Assembly: GCA_015063725.1 (NCBI GenBank)
Contig: SVTP01000016.1
Coordinates: 1 to 49,947, forward strand
Length of the DNA: 49,947 nt
Direction: 5' to 3'
DNA from: Oscillospiraceae bacterium
GTDB lineage: Bacteria > Bacillota > Clostridia > Oscillospirales > CAG-272
Below, piece by piece: positions 35,980 through 44,528 of this stretch. Under the pieces are notes generated by a model, which ran no database searches, was not told the DNA's origin, and worked only from the letters and a program-made list of their open reading frames with translations. Each line of letters starts with the position of its first letter. The stretch's first letter is position 1. The translations under genes and the position numbers were made by a program.

Positions 35980-36591
35980 ATGCTCGGTAAAATTTTTGGG
36001 GCTCTTTGTGGGCTTTCTCTTCTTTTTGGCGCGTTTTGCGGACGTCTTTCAGAGGTGGCTGCAGCGATCCCGGACGGTGCCAACAAAGCCGTCGAGGTCA
36101 CGCTCACTCTCCTTGGTATGATGTGCCTTTGGAGCGGTGTGATGCAGGTGCTGACAGATGCCGGCATTATCAAAAAAATAGCGCGCCTTTTTGCGCCTTT
36201 TTTGCGTTACATCTTCCCAAAAGCCTACAAAACGGGGGAAGGATATGAAGAAATATGTGCCACTGTAAGCGCAAATTTTTTAGGCGTTGGAAACGCCGCC
36301 ACGCCTTTTGCTTTATGTGCCATGAAGAAAATGCAAAAGCATAATCCAACCCCCGAGAAGGCAGATGACGAGCAGGTCACGCTTGCCGTCCTGAGCACGG
36401 CTCCCCTGACGCTTGTTCCCGCAAATCTGTTGGCTTTGCGCCGCGCGGCAGGCTCTGCCGATCCCTTCTCGATTATGATCCCCGTTTGGATCACTTCCCT
36501 TTTATGCGTTGCGTTTTCCTTACTTTTAACCTCATTTTTGCGCATACGTTGGCGTTTTTTGCGCACACGTGCTTTAAAAACCGATGATTGA
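35980..36591 (+). CDS. spmA: Spore maturation protein A
   Basis: A polytopic membrane protein needed, with SpmB, for dehydration of the spore core. The 203 residues match the nucleoside-transporter-like Gate domain family with DGANKAVEVTLTLLGMMCLWSG, ANFLGVGNAATPFAL and TAPLTLVPANLLALR. The start at 35980 is supported by GGAGG four bases upstream and AAGGA further up; an in-frame extension to 35896 is unlikely because it enters the abrB promoter. The 3' end overlaps spmB by 8 bp, so the two are translationally coupled. Confidence 0.93.
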   Translation: MLGKIFGALCGLSLLFGAFCGRLSEVAAAIPDGANKAVEVTLTLLGMMCLWSGVMQVLTDAGIIKKIARLFAPFLRYIFPKAYKTGEGYEEICATVSANFLGVGNAATPFALCAMKKMQKHNPTPEKADDEQVTLAVLSTAPLTLVPANLLALRRAAGSADPFSIMIPVWITSLLCVAFSLLLTSFLRIRWRFLRTRALKTDD

Positions 36592-37108
36592 TATTCTCTC
36601 AGCACTCCCCATGCCACTCATCCTTGCCGCAGTGGGAGGCATACTTTTGTTTTCTAAAAGGGACCGTTTTGAGTCCTTTTTGGCAGGTGCCAGACAGGGA
36701 CTTGGAACGGCGGTAAATCTGTTGCCAACACTCTGCGCTCTGATTGTGGGGGTTGCTATGCTGAACGCCTCGGGAGCAATCGAATGGCTCGCAAATCTAT
36801 TCTCCCCCATTGCAAGTGCGATCGGTGTTCCCGCAGAGCTTTTGCCGCTGCTTTTCACCCGCCCCTTTTCGGGAAGCGCATCGACGGCATCCTTTGTCGA
36901 GCTTTTGGAACGCGTTGGGGCAGATAGCTTTGCAGGGCTTTGCGCATCTGTCATTTTTGCAACATCGGATACGATGGTCTACATCATATCGGTCTATTTT
37001 TCCTCGGTCGGTATCAAGCACTCGCGTGCGGCTTTTCCCATTGCAGGTGCTGTTATGCTCTTTTGCATCTTTTTTTCCTGTTTTTTGTGCAGAATGTGGT
37101 TTTTTTAG
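36584..37108 (+). CDS. spmB: Spore maturation protein B
   Basis: The partner of SpmA: a 174-residue membrane protein with the Gate-domain motifs GLGTAVNLLPTLCALIVGVAML, LFTRPFSGSAS and ATSDTMVYIISVYFSSVG. In Bacillus subtilis spmA and spmB follow dacB, and loss of the pair gives spores with a wetter, more heat-sensitive core. Here the pair stands without dacB; the only DacF-like gene is 20 kb away. Coupled to spmA by an 8-bp overlap. Confidence 0.93.
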   Translation: MIDILSALPMPLILAAVGGILLFSKRDRFESFLAGARQGLGTAVNLLPTLCALIVGVAMLNASGAIEWLANLFSPIASAIGVPAELLPLLFTRPFSGSASTASFVELLERVGADSFAGLCASVIFATSDTMVYIISVYFSSVGIKHSRAAFPIAGAVMLFCIFFSCFLCRMWFF

Positions 37109-37159
37109 GGGACGTATGGCAAATACTCCTAAAAAGACGTTTGTTTAAGGAGAAGGAAA

Positions 37160-37429
37160 ATGATAAAAGGCGCACGGAAACAGATGATCGTTGTTCGCAC
37201 CGGCAACAGTCCCTATTTTGACGAGGCATATTTTGTGCTCCGGGATGATGCCCAAAAGGACAAGCGGAAAAGCAAGGATATTTTAAGCGAAGCCAACCGC
37301 ATACTCGCCGAGACGGCACCCGATACAACGCCTGCAGCAAAAAAGAAAAACCGACATTGGTTCTTTTTTGGCGTGGGCTGTTTTTGCGGTGCTGTTTTGA
37401 GCGTGATCGTGACACTTTTACTCTTTTGA
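37160..37429 (+). CDS. Small membrane-anchored protein, unknown function
   Basis: An 89-residue protein with a clear ribosome-binding site (AGGAGAAGG) 51 bp after spmB, probably in the same transcript. The N-terminal part (QMIVVRTGNSPYFDEAYFVLRDD) looks folded and conserved; a Lys-rich middle is followed by a single C-terminal membrane helix (about 68-88), so it is a tail-anchored protein with the soluble part in the cytoplasm. I recognise no characterised family. Its position behind spmAB hints at a spore or envelope role, but that is inference. Confidence 0.7.
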   Translation: MIKGARKQMIVVRTGNSPYFDEAYFVLRDDAQKDKRKSKDILSEANRILAETAPDTTPAAKKKNRHWFFFGVGCFCGAVLSVIVTLLLF

Positions 37430-37456
37430 TGTCGAAAGTTTTTTGTGCGGTTCCTA

Positions 37457-37485
37457 TTGACTTTATATCATATATATGATATAAT
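37457..37485 (+). promoter_or_regulatory. Promoter of the structured RNA/RNase J unit
   Basis: TTGACT, 17 bp, perfect TATAAT with an extended TGA; the spacer is an A/T palindrome. The predicted start point is at 37491-37492, exactly where the RNA's closing stem begins. Confidence 0.8.
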
Positions 37486-37490
37486 ATACG

Positions 37491-37678
37491 CGTCAAATGT
37501 GACCGTTTTGTTTGTCTGCCCGACGGCGTTTGCGTGCGGCAGACTCACCTCTGCAATTAGAAGAATGCCTTGATCGACGGGGATGTGCGTGGTCCTCATC
37601 GGGTGCAAGGTCTCGTTTTGTTGCGCTTTTTTGCGTGACGCGGTGCAAAAACGGCGATTTTTGACAGCCTGTTTTTTG
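37491..37678 (+). ncRNA. Structured RNA of about 185 nt before RNase J (6S-like in layout, or a leader)
   Basis: The predicted first bases GTCAAA (37492-37497) pair with TTTGAC (37660-37665), continued by CCGTTTT (37503-37509) with AAAACGG (37648-37654). Inside lie three hairpins: 37514-37544 (7 bp, GTCTGCC/GGCAGAC), 37567-37611 (CCTTG/CAAGG) and 37620-37639 (7 bp around six Ts). A run of six Ts (37672-37677) follows. Pairing of the 5' end with the 3' end and the length fit 6S RNA, but the internal multi-branched fold does not obviously match it. A second, small hairpin (37686-37699) sits before the RNase J ribosome-binding site. Confidence 0.45.
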
Positions 37679-37731
37679 AATAACATCTCCCTTTTGGAGA
37701 ACATTTTATAGAAAGGAACGTTTCAATTCAA

Positions 37732-39423
37732 ATGCCAAGAAAACAAAAAAAAGGAGCTGTGGCGGGTAAGATCCGCATCATCCCTCTGGGCGGACTTGGT
37801 GAGATCGGCAAAAACATGACCGTTATTGAATACAACGACGATATGGTTGTGATCGATTGCGGTCTCGGATTTCCCGAGGACGATATGCCGGGCATTGACC
37901 TTGTCATTCAGGATATCTCCTATTTGGAAGCGAACAAAGATCGCTTGCGTGCGATCCTTTTGACGCATGGACACGAGGATCATATCGGTGCTATTCCCTA
38001 CTTGCTTCGCACCATCAATGCGCCCGTCTACGGCACGCCCCTCACGCTTGGGATCATTCGCTACAAGCTGCAAGAGCATCCCCTGCCATGGAAGCCCGAT
38101 TTGCGTGTGATCAACGCCGGTGACACCGTTAAGCTGGGCGAAATTGCCGCTGAGTTTATTCATGTAAACCACTCGATTGCCGATGCTTGCGCCATTGCCC
38201 TGCACACCCCTTTGGGTACAATTTTGCACACGGGTGACTTTAAACTCGACACAACACCGATCGACGGCGAAATGATGGACATCGTTCGTCTGGGCGAGCT
38301 CGGACGCCGCGGATTGCTTCTATTGATGTGCGAATCCACCAACGCAGAGCGCCCCGGTCATACTCCCTCGGAAAAGACCGTTGGAACCTCACTTGCAAGC
38401 GTTTTTGCAACCTACCCCAAAAAACGCGTTATCATTGCCACGTTTTCATCAAACGTGCATCGCGTTCAGCAAATTATCGATGCCAGTGCCAAGCACGGCA
38501 GAAAGGTCGCCATTACGGGGCGCAGCATGCTAAACATTGTCAGTGCTGCCACCGAGCTTGGATATATGAAGATCCCCTCGGGCGTTCTCGTTGACATTGG
38601 CGACATCAAACGCTTCAAACCCGGCGAGGTAACGATCATTACCACGGGCAGCCAGGGTGAGCCAATGTCGGCACTCTACCGTATGGCTTTTTCGGATCAC
38701 GCACAGGTCTCGCTGGACTCCAATGACGTTGTTGTGCTCTCTGCTTCGGCAATTCCCGGCAACGAAAAGCTGGTGGGGCGCATTATCAACGAGCTTTCCA
38801 AAAATGACGTCAAGGTCTTGCACGAGGCAGAAGCTGAGCTTCACGTTTCGGGACATGCCTGCCAGGAAGAGATCAAGCTGATGCTGGCGCTGACAAAACC
38901 GCGCTACTTTATGCCCATCCATGGCGAGAGCCGTCACCTTTGCGCCAACCGCGATCTGGCGCGCTACATGGGTATGAAGGAGAAGGATATTTTCATCTCC
39001 GAGATCGGTCGTGTGCTGGAAATAGATGCCGACGGTGCTCGCTTTGGCGGTGAAGTACCCGCAGGCAAAATTTTGGTGGACGGCTATGGCGTTGGCGACG
39101 TTGGGAACATTGTTTTGCGTGACCGCCGGCACCTCTCGCAGGACGGTTTGATTGTGGTGGTTGCTACGGTCGATACCGAGGAGCGACTCCTGATCTCCGG
39201 TCCAGACATCATCTCACGCGGCTTTATTTACGTTCGCGAGGCTGAGGAGCTGATGGAAGAAGTACGCGCCGTTGCCTTTGATTCGATGATGAGCATCCTT
39301 GAACGTCGCGAGCGCGTTGATCGCATCAAGCTCAAGCGCCGCGTAAAGGATGATTTGACAAAATTCCTCTACAGCAGAACACATCGCAAACCGATGATCC
39401 TGCCTGTCATCATGAATATCTGA
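37732..39423 (+). CDS. rnj: Ribonuclease J
   Basis: A metallo-beta-lactamase/beta-CASP nuclease with 5'-3' exonuclease and endonuclease activity, central to mRNA decay and rRNA processing in Firmicutes. The 563 residues show the zinc motif HGHEDH at 79-84, HTGDFKLDTTP, the beta-CASP part with TGSQGEPMSALYRM and the late motif PIHGESRHL. AAAGGAACG precedes the ATG. A roughly 240-nt leader with strong RNA structure precedes it, so the enzyme may control its own mRNA (inference). No rnjB or rny is adjacent. Confidence 0.95.
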   Translation: MPRKQKKGAVAGKIRIIPLGGLGEIGKNMTVIEYNDDMVVIDCGLGFPEDDMPGIDLVIQDISYLEANKDRLRAILLTHGHEDHIGAIPYLLRTINAPVYGTPLTLGIIRYKLQEHPLPWKPDLRVINAGDTVKLGEIAAEFIHVNHSIADACAIALHTPLGTILHTGDFKLDTTPIDGEMMDIVRLGELGRRGLLLLMCESTNAERPGHTPSEKTVGTSLASVFATYPKKRVIIATFSSNVHRVQQIIDASAKHGRKVAITGRSMLNIVSAATELGYMKIPSGVLVDIGDIKRFKPGEVTIITTGSQGEPMSALYRMAFSDHAQVSLDSNDVVVLSASAIPGNEKLVGRIINELSKNDVKVLHEAEAELHVSGHACQEEIKLMLALTKPRYFMPIHGESRHLCANRDLARYMGMKEKDIFISEIGRVLEIDADGARFGGEVPAGKILVDGYGVGDVGNIVLRDRRHLSQDGLIVVVATVDTEERLLISGPDIISRGFIYVREAEELMEEVRAVAFDSMMSILERRERVDRIKLKRRVKDDLTKFLYSRTHRKPMILPVIMNI

Positions 39424-39570
39424 AAAAATCGTCGAATTTGTCGGTTTTATGTCTAAAATTTCTGCTTTGTTCATAATCAAGACACAAGCATTTCACACTC
39501 TAAAGTTATAATATCTTTATATGCGCTATGACACTGTTCATACCCGTCAAAAAAGAAAGGAACATCAACA

Positions 39571-42500
39571 ATGGGAAAAGGAAAAAGAAACAAGCAGCTC
39601 CGTCTGAATGAAACAGAGGGAGCACCCCAAAAACGTGAAAACAAAACAAAAAAACAATTCGTTATGCCCGTTTGGGCAAAACGCGCACTTTGCATCGTTC
39701 TGCTCGTAGCCGTTCTGGCAGGCATTATTGCTGCTGCCCTGATCAGCGGCGGTGCTATTTTGCGTAACCGCATTCTTGTTGAAAGTAAAACCGGCAAGTT
39801 TGATGTCAACCAACAAATGGCTACGTTCATTCTTTGGTTCACAATGTATCAACAAGCAGCCAACGAATGGCAAGACGCTTACATGCAATATCAGTACCAA
39901 CAACTGTTTGGCGGCGGCAGTTCCACAAACAGCAGCATTTTGAACTATTCTCAAGAGTACTACAGTCTCTCCAACGCTGCATACTACACCAAGCAGATCC
40001 TCAACACCGGTCTGCACAGCATCAAGGATTACCTGATCGAGTTGGTTGCAGGCGCAGATGCTGCGATTGAAGCCGGCATGAAGTTTGAAGCACACGACAA
40101 GCAAGATGCTAAAGACGTAGTCACTTGGATGAAAAATCTTTATGTAGGTTTTGGTCTTGCCGAAGAAGACAACGCAAATAGAATGACCTTTGATTACTTC
40201 TTGACCGAGTATGTTGGCGAAGATTTCAAGGCATCTGATATTGAAGATGCTGCAAAGGTTATGATCATGTACTCCAAGTACAGTGATTATATGAATTTCA
40301 CCTTCCAGAATGAGGCTACACAGACCGATCTGCAGAACTATATCGACAAGAACCCTGCCGGCTTCTTCCAGACCAAGTACTACACCTTTACCGGTGCAGA
40401 AGAGTCTATGATCCGCGAGTTCTACTCCGATAAGTTTATAGAGGAGCGTTTTGAGAGCACCGTTGCAAAGCACTTTGCAACCGTTGACCGTCTTACCCTT
40501 GTTGATCTCGAGGGCAATGCGCTGACTGCAAAGATCGCAGAACTCGGTCTCAACACCACCACCAAGTACACCAAGACCACCGACGCAGACGGTAAAGTTA
40601 CCTACTCCCCTAACCTGCCTGATGCACTGGGTGAGTATATCTTCGGTGCTTCTAATAAGGCAGGCACGTTTGCCTCTGTTACCGGCGAAAAATGCGCTTA
40701 CTTGGTTTACTTTGAAAAAACCTCTACCGCTACCGAAGCCACTGTTTCCTTCAAGGAATACAAATATGAGGATTACAAGGACAACCTTTCCGAGATTGAA
40801 AACCTTAAGGATCTGATTGCAGAATGCATCAAGGGCGGCAAGAACACCACCGACTCTATGACCGCAAAAGAGAAAGCAGATGACCTGCTCGCTAAAATGC
40901 AGGATGATCTGCCTCTCGGTATCCCCGAGGATCAAATCATTGCCGCAGATACAACAAAGGACCTTAAAGAAGACGATGCCAACACTGTTCCCGAGGAAAT
41001 TCTTGACAGACTTTACGACGAGGATACAACTGTTTACAAGGGTTGGAAGTTTATTGCTAACAACTCCACCACCTACTACGTTGTAAAGGTGGATGAAGTC
41101 CTCAAAGACGAAAACGATAAACCTACCACCAACTACAAAATCCTTTACGTTGCACTCACCGATGATCTGTTTGCAAGCGTTTTGGATACCTTTGAGGCAG
41201 AATACAACCTGTATCTGCTTGAAACCAAGGTTGAAGCTCCCTCCTATAAGCAAGAGTTCAAGCCCTTTGCAGAAAAGGTTGTTAACTGGTTGATGAAGGA
41301 AAACTTCAAAGAACTCGTACTGACCAGATATGCAAATGCAGAGCTCAAGGATCTGCTTGCTGCAAAGTCTGATACCGACAAGCAAAAGCTGACCGATGCA
41401 TTGAACACTCTGTTCACAAACGGCATTCAAGACTTTACCAAGGGTTATAATACCAAGAAAGAATTTGAAACCAAGTATGACAGCGCTGTTTACGATTATA
41501 TCTTCAACTCCAAAAACAAGGATAGCGCAACCGTAATCGTTGGTGAGGACGATCGCGTATTCCTCGTTTACGTTGCTCCCGTTACCGAAGAGGAAGAAGG
41601 CCACGAAGGTCACGACCATAGCAAGATCGTTCACGCTGCTATCAAAGAATATAACTTTGCTGACTACGAGGCAAGCTTGAAGATAGGCGAAGGAGAGGAT
41701 GCTAAAACCTTTGCAGAGCAAATCGTTGCTGACCTGCTTGCCGAAGGCAGAAAGAACACCACCTCGTTTAAGGCTGCTGAAGAGCTTGCAAAGGCAGAAT
41801 TTGATGACCTGAAGAAGACCGAAAATGCAAAAACTTGGGAAGACTTTGAAACCCAAATTGCCATCAAGCCCAAGGATGGCGTAACTTCCCCCGTTCCCGA
41901 TGCCATCATCAACAAGATCTTCCCCGCCGGCAGCAAGGCAGAGAAGATCGAGCTTACTGCAGACACCTACTACCAAGTAGATAGCAACGGAACCTCCTAT
42001 GTATTCAAATTGACTGAAATCAATAGCAAGCTTCTCTCCTGCACGGTTGAGTATAAGGAATTCAAGGACGATGAATACTACAGCTATTTCCGCGCTATTA
42101 AGAGCAAGTTGGATGGTTCCTTGAAGGAAGAGGCAACTACTCTGAAGTATCCTCAATCCATCACCACCGGCTCTTACCAGGATTGGCTCTTCAAGGGCGA
42201 ATACAAAGACGGTCCTCGTACCTTCGACCGTCAAAAGGGTGATATGACCTTTATTGCTACCACCGACAGCAAGAGCAACATTACAAGCTTGACAATCTAT
42301 ATCGTTGAAGAACCCGCAAAGCAGGTTAACGACGAGAATGAGACTATTTACGCTATTTACCAATTGTACGAAACTGAAAAGGAAGCGAAAAAGGCTCTCA
42401 AGAAGCTGGGCGGCAAGACCGGATTTGCTCTGCTTGATCTCTTCTCCTCCCTCAAGATCACCAAAACGATGAAAGAGGGCAACGAAGAAGGCTACTACCC

Positions 42501-42843
42501 CGGATACGTTGTTACCTCCAATCCTCAAGTAGGCGTGGACTTTACAAAATCCGACATTACGGACGAAAATCTGAAAAATTGGTTGTTTGACGACGCACGT
42601 CAAGCATTCGATATGCAGATCATTGAATCCAAGGACGGCAAGGGCTACTATCTGGCTCTCTACGCATCCGGTGAACAAGCTTGGACCCGCAATGCAAGAA
42701 CTGCTTGGACCAGCGAAAAGTTTGCTGCACACATGAAGGATGTCATCGCTAATGGCGGCTACGAATTCAACGAAGATGCTATGAGCAAGATTGAAGGTGT
42801 TCTCACCACAACCACTGCTCCTGCTACAACTACAAAACCTTAA
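39571..42843 (+). CDS. Large membrane-anchored repeat protein, possibly a divergent SurA/PrsA-type foldase
   Basis: A 1090-residue protein with a basic cytoplasmic head, one membrane helix (about 38-62) and a large extracytoplasmic part. Residues 75-180 (FDVNQQMATFILWFTMYQ) resemble the helical SurA_N chaperone domain. At least five degenerate modules follow, each with a hydrophobic-IF motif, a Gly or Ser turn, a YYVV-type strand and a KEY/DYK motif. Examples are ALGEYIFGASNKAGTF, VYDYIFNSKNKDSATV, AIINKIFPAGSKAEKI and NWLFDDARQAFDM. They read like parvulin halves without the full active site. A His/Glu cluster (about 672-682: EEEEGHEGHDH) could bind metal. The C-terminus is Thr-rich. AAAGGAAC precedes the ATG. 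Function is inferred only from layout. Confidence 0.6.
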   Translation: MGKGKRNKQLRLNETEGAPQKRENKTKKQFVMPVWAKRALCIVLLVAVLAGIIAAALISGGAILRNRILVESKTGKFDVNQQMATFILWFTMYQQAANEWQDAYMQYQYQQLFGGGSSTNSSILNYSQEYYSLSNAAYYTKQILNTGLHSIKDYLIELVAGADAAIEAGMKFEAHDKQDAKDVVTWMKNLYVGFGLAEEDNANRMTFDYFLTEYVGEDFKASDIEDAAKVMIMYSKYSDYMNFTFQNEATQTDLQNYIDKNPAGFFQTKYYTFTGAEESMIREFYSDKFIEERFESTVAKHFATVDRLTLVDLEGNALTAKIAELGLNTTTKYTKTTDADGKVTYSPNLPDALGEYIFGASNKAGTFASVTGEKCAYLVYFEKTSTATEATVSFKEYKYEDYKDNLSEIENLKDLIAECIKGGKNTTDSMTAKEKADDLLAKMQDDLPLGIPEDQIIAADTTKDLKEDDANTVPEEILDRLYDEDTTVYKGWKFIANNSTTYYVVKVDEVLKDENDKPTTNYKILYVALTDDLFASVLDTFEAEYNLYLLETKVEAPSYKQEFKPFAEKVVNWLMKENFKELVLTRYANAELKDLLAAKSDTDKQKLTDALNTLFTNGIQDFTKGYNTKKEFETKYDSAVYDYIFNSKNKDSATVIVGEDDRVFLVYVAPVTEEEEGHEGHDHSKIVHAAIKEYNFADYEASLKIGEGEDAKTFAEQIVADLLAEGRKNTTSFKAAEELAKAEFDDLKKTENAKTWEDFETQIAIKPKDGVTSPVPDAIINKIFPAGSKAEKIELTADTYYQVDSNGTSYVFKLTEINSKLLSCTVEYKEFKDDEYYSYFRAIKSKLDGSLKEEATTLKYPQSITTGSYQDWLFKGEYKDGPRTFDRQKGDMTFIATTDSKSNITSLTIYIVEEPAKQVNDENETIYAIYQLYETEKEAKKALKKLGGKTGFALLDLFSSLKITKTMKEGNEEGYYPGYVVTSNPQVGVDFTKSDITDENLKNWLFDDARQAFDMQIIESKDGKGYYLALYASGEQAWTRNARTAWTSEKFAAHMKDVIANGGYEFNEDAMSKIEGVLTTTTAPATTTKP

Positions 42844-42865
42844 TTTAGGTTTTCACATTTATCCG

Positions 42866-42897
42866 CAAAATGGCACGGAAGCTTCCGTGCCATTTTG
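42866..42897 (+). terminator. Terminator of the large repeat protein gene
   Basis: A perfect 16-bp palindrome (42866-42897) with A- and T-rich ends, 23 bp past the stop codon. Confidence 0.85.
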
Positions 42898-42956
42898 TAA
42901 CCGAGTACATATACTGTATTGACTATTAAAAACTAACCAAAAAGGAATTTTGTGTG

Positions 42957-43604
42957 ATGATTCTTGACTCCAAACACACAACGGTTGCTTACCGTTGTCC
43001 GCACTGCGGTGCCGGCGTTATCAGCGCAGTAAACGTTTTTTCTCTTTCCGCCGACATGGTAAAACTCAAATGCACCTGTGGTAAGAGTGAAATGTCGATC
43101 GTTTCCTCGCAGGATGAAAAGATCCGCTTGACCGTGCCCTGCATGCTCTGCGCAACGCCGCACATCTTTACTGTCAATAGTTCCCTCTTTTACGGCAAGG
43201 AAATTTTCTCGCTCTGTTGCCCCTACGCATCGGATTTTCCGCTCGCTTTCTTTGGTGAGATGAATCTTGTTAAGGGTGAGTTGGCACGCTCCGAGCTCGC
43301 GCTCCTCGACATGATGGAAAAGAACGGCTTGACGCCCCCTGAGGAGATCGTTGACGATGAGGACCTTTTGCCCGACCCGCAGGTTTTGGATATTGTGATG
43401 TTTGTTATCAACGATATGGACGCCGAGGGCAAGATCTATTGCAAATGCGCCACCGATGACAACGGGCGCGCCTACGAGGCTGAAATCACCCCCGAGGGCG
43501 TTCGCGTTACCTGCAAGCAGTGCGGCGCTTCTCGCACCGTCCCCACCGACTCTCGCCTCAGCGCGCACGCGTTCCTCAATGCGGATGCACTTTATTTAGA
43601 ATAA
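42957..43604 (+). CDS. Zinc-ribbon protein (CpXC-like), unknown function
   Basis: A 215-residue soluble protein with several Cys pairs: CPHCG near residue 15, KCTCGK near 40, VPCMLC near 60, CKC near 160 and CKQCG near 185. This suggests an N-terminal zinc ribbon of the CpXC kind and a second ribbon at the C-terminus around a helical middle with an acidic stretch (PPEEIVDDEDLLPDP). AAAGGA lies nine bases before the ATG at 42957; a GTG three bases earlier is an equally possible start. Nothing nearby explains its role. It is followed by a repeat element instead of a simple terminator. Confidence 0.75.
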   Translation: MILDSKHTTVAYRCPHCGAGVISAVNVFSLSADMVKLKCTCGKSEMSIVSSQDEKIRLTVPCMLCATPHIFTVNSSLFYGKEIFSLCCPYASDFPLAFFGEMNLVKGELARSELALLDMMEKNGLTPPEEIVDDEDLLPDPQVLDIVMFVINDMDAEGKIYCKCATDDNGRAYEAEITPEGVRVTCKQCGASRTVPTDSRLSAHAFLNADALYLE

Positions 43605-43616
43605 GAAGGATTGGAC

Positions 43617-43790
43617 GTGGGGGAACTTTTTAAAAAAAGTTCCCCCACACCCCTTCAAAAACTTCCTAACAAAAATAACAAAATAGAATCGTTAGTCCAC
43701 GGATAGACGGACGGCGCGAGCGAAACGCTCGCTTTGGCTACCGCAAGCGGCTGGGCACCACCAAGACCCCATCCGCTAAGAAAGTTGTTT
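43617..43790 (-). repeat. Dispersed hairpin-ended repeat, copy 1
   Basis: The outer hairpin (43617-43648, 15-bp stem with AAAAAAA/TTTTT centre) ends the zinc-ribbon gene. The sequence through 43790, read on the minus strand, matches 48373-48547: ACAACTTTCTTAGCG, a GGTCTTGGTGGT block, AAAGCGAGCG with CGCTCGCG, GTCTATCCGT, TCTATTTT and GAAGGGG near the hairpin. I see no reading frame. The 335-bp gap 43605-43940 holds only this element and the next one. Confidence 0.75.
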
Positions 43791-43820
43791 GCACAAAACG
43801 GAAAACACTGTTTTGTGCGG

Positions 43821-43915
43821 CAAACTAACCAAAAGCCTTCCCCTTGAGGGGTAGGTGTCAAATCCGACTCGCGGATTTGACGGATGAGGTGTAGGACGCA
43901 ACGCGTCCGTCCAAA
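43821..43915 (+). repeat. Second palindromic repeat family, copy 1
   Basis: Starts CAAACTAAC, then CCTTCCCC TTGA GGGG, followed by a palindrome TCAAATCCG/CGGATTTGA (43858-43880), the sequence CGGATGAGGTG and a third hairpin GGACGC/GCGTCC (43894-43908). A shorter relative is at 49583-49616. An extra hairpin GCACAAAAC/GTTTTGTGC (43791-43818) lies between the two repeat families. It directly precedes the nitroreductase gene. Confidence 0.6.
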
Positions 43916-43940
43916 ATTTTCGGACAGATAAGGAGAAACT

Positions 43941-44468
43941 ATGAACTTTTATGAAATCGCACAAAATCGGCAATCTTGCAGGAACTATGATGCAAGCCGC
44001 CTCGTTGAAGAAGAAAAGCTCAATGCCGTTTTGGAGTCCGTTCGCCTTTCTCCCTCGGCTTGCAACGGTCAGCCCTACCACCTGACGGTGTGTCAAGGAG
44101 ATGTTGCTCGCGAGGTTGCTAAAGCTGTTATGGGCATGGGGATGAATAAGTTTGCCGCTGATGCGCCTGTTCTCATCGTCATTTCCGAGGAGCCCTACTG
44201 CAAAACTGCAGCTCTCGGTGCAAAGGTCAAGGGCAACGACTATCGCTCGATTGACATTGGCATTGCGGCGGCGTATCTCACCGCCGAGGCAGCCGCTCAA
44301 GGTCTTGGCACTTGTATTCTCGGTTGGTTTGACGATGAAAAGATCCGCAAGATCTGTTCCCTCTCTCACCCTGTTCGTCTCGTCATTACCCTCGGCTACG
44401 CCAAAGAGGACGACAAATTGAGAGCGAAAAAGAGAAAAGATTTGAATGAGTTGGTAACAAAACTATAA
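43941..44468 (+). CDS. Nitroreductase-family FMN oxidoreductase
   Basis: A 175-residue flavoprotein of the nitroreductase fold. The N-terminal motif FYEIAQNRQSCRNYD with Arg/Ser phosphate contacts, the segment SACNGQPYHLTV, and the C-terminal AAAYLTAEAAAQGLGTC plus ITLGYA are all typical. It is a short version, and members are usually NAD(P)H-dependent reductases with broad or unknown substrates. AAGGAG precedes the ATG by six bases. It is monocistronic, lying between a repeat element and a bidirectional terminator. Confidence 0.9.
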   Translation: MNFYEIAQNRQSCRNYDASRLVEEEKLNAVLESVRLSPSACNGQPYHLTVCQGDVAREVAKAVMGMGMNKFAADAPVLIVISEEPYCKTAALGAKVKGNDYRSIDIGIAAAYLTAEAAAQGLGTCILGWFDDEKIRKICSLSHPVRLVITLGYAKEDDKLRAKKRKDLNELVTKL

Positions 44469-44511
44469 AAAACACCCCGACAGATTGTAACATCTGTCGG
44501 GGTGTTTTTTT
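44467..44511. terminator. Bidirectional terminator between the nitroreductase and the XRE regulator
   Basis: A 14-bp perfect stem (44472-44485 with 44492-44505) with A-run on the left and T-run on the right serves both convergent genes. Confidence 0.92.
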
Positions 44512-44528
44512 GTTTTATAGCTTGAAAC

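Noticed and set aside
37740-39423. Metallo-beta-lactamase as an antibiotic resistance gene.
   Set aside because: The beta-CASP motifs, length and long leader identify RNase J.
39424-39570. Terminator and promoter between rnj and the large repeat protein.
   Set aside because: Only a weak 7-bp hairpin after the rnj stop and a TATAAT without a fitting -35 are visible; too weak to list.
39565-42732. A 1055-codon minus-strand frame antisense to the large repeat protein.
   Set aside because: It is a low-complexity Leu/Cys/Gly-rich product. The plus-strand protein has a membrane anchor, ribosome-binding site and terminator, so the antisense frame is a composition effect.
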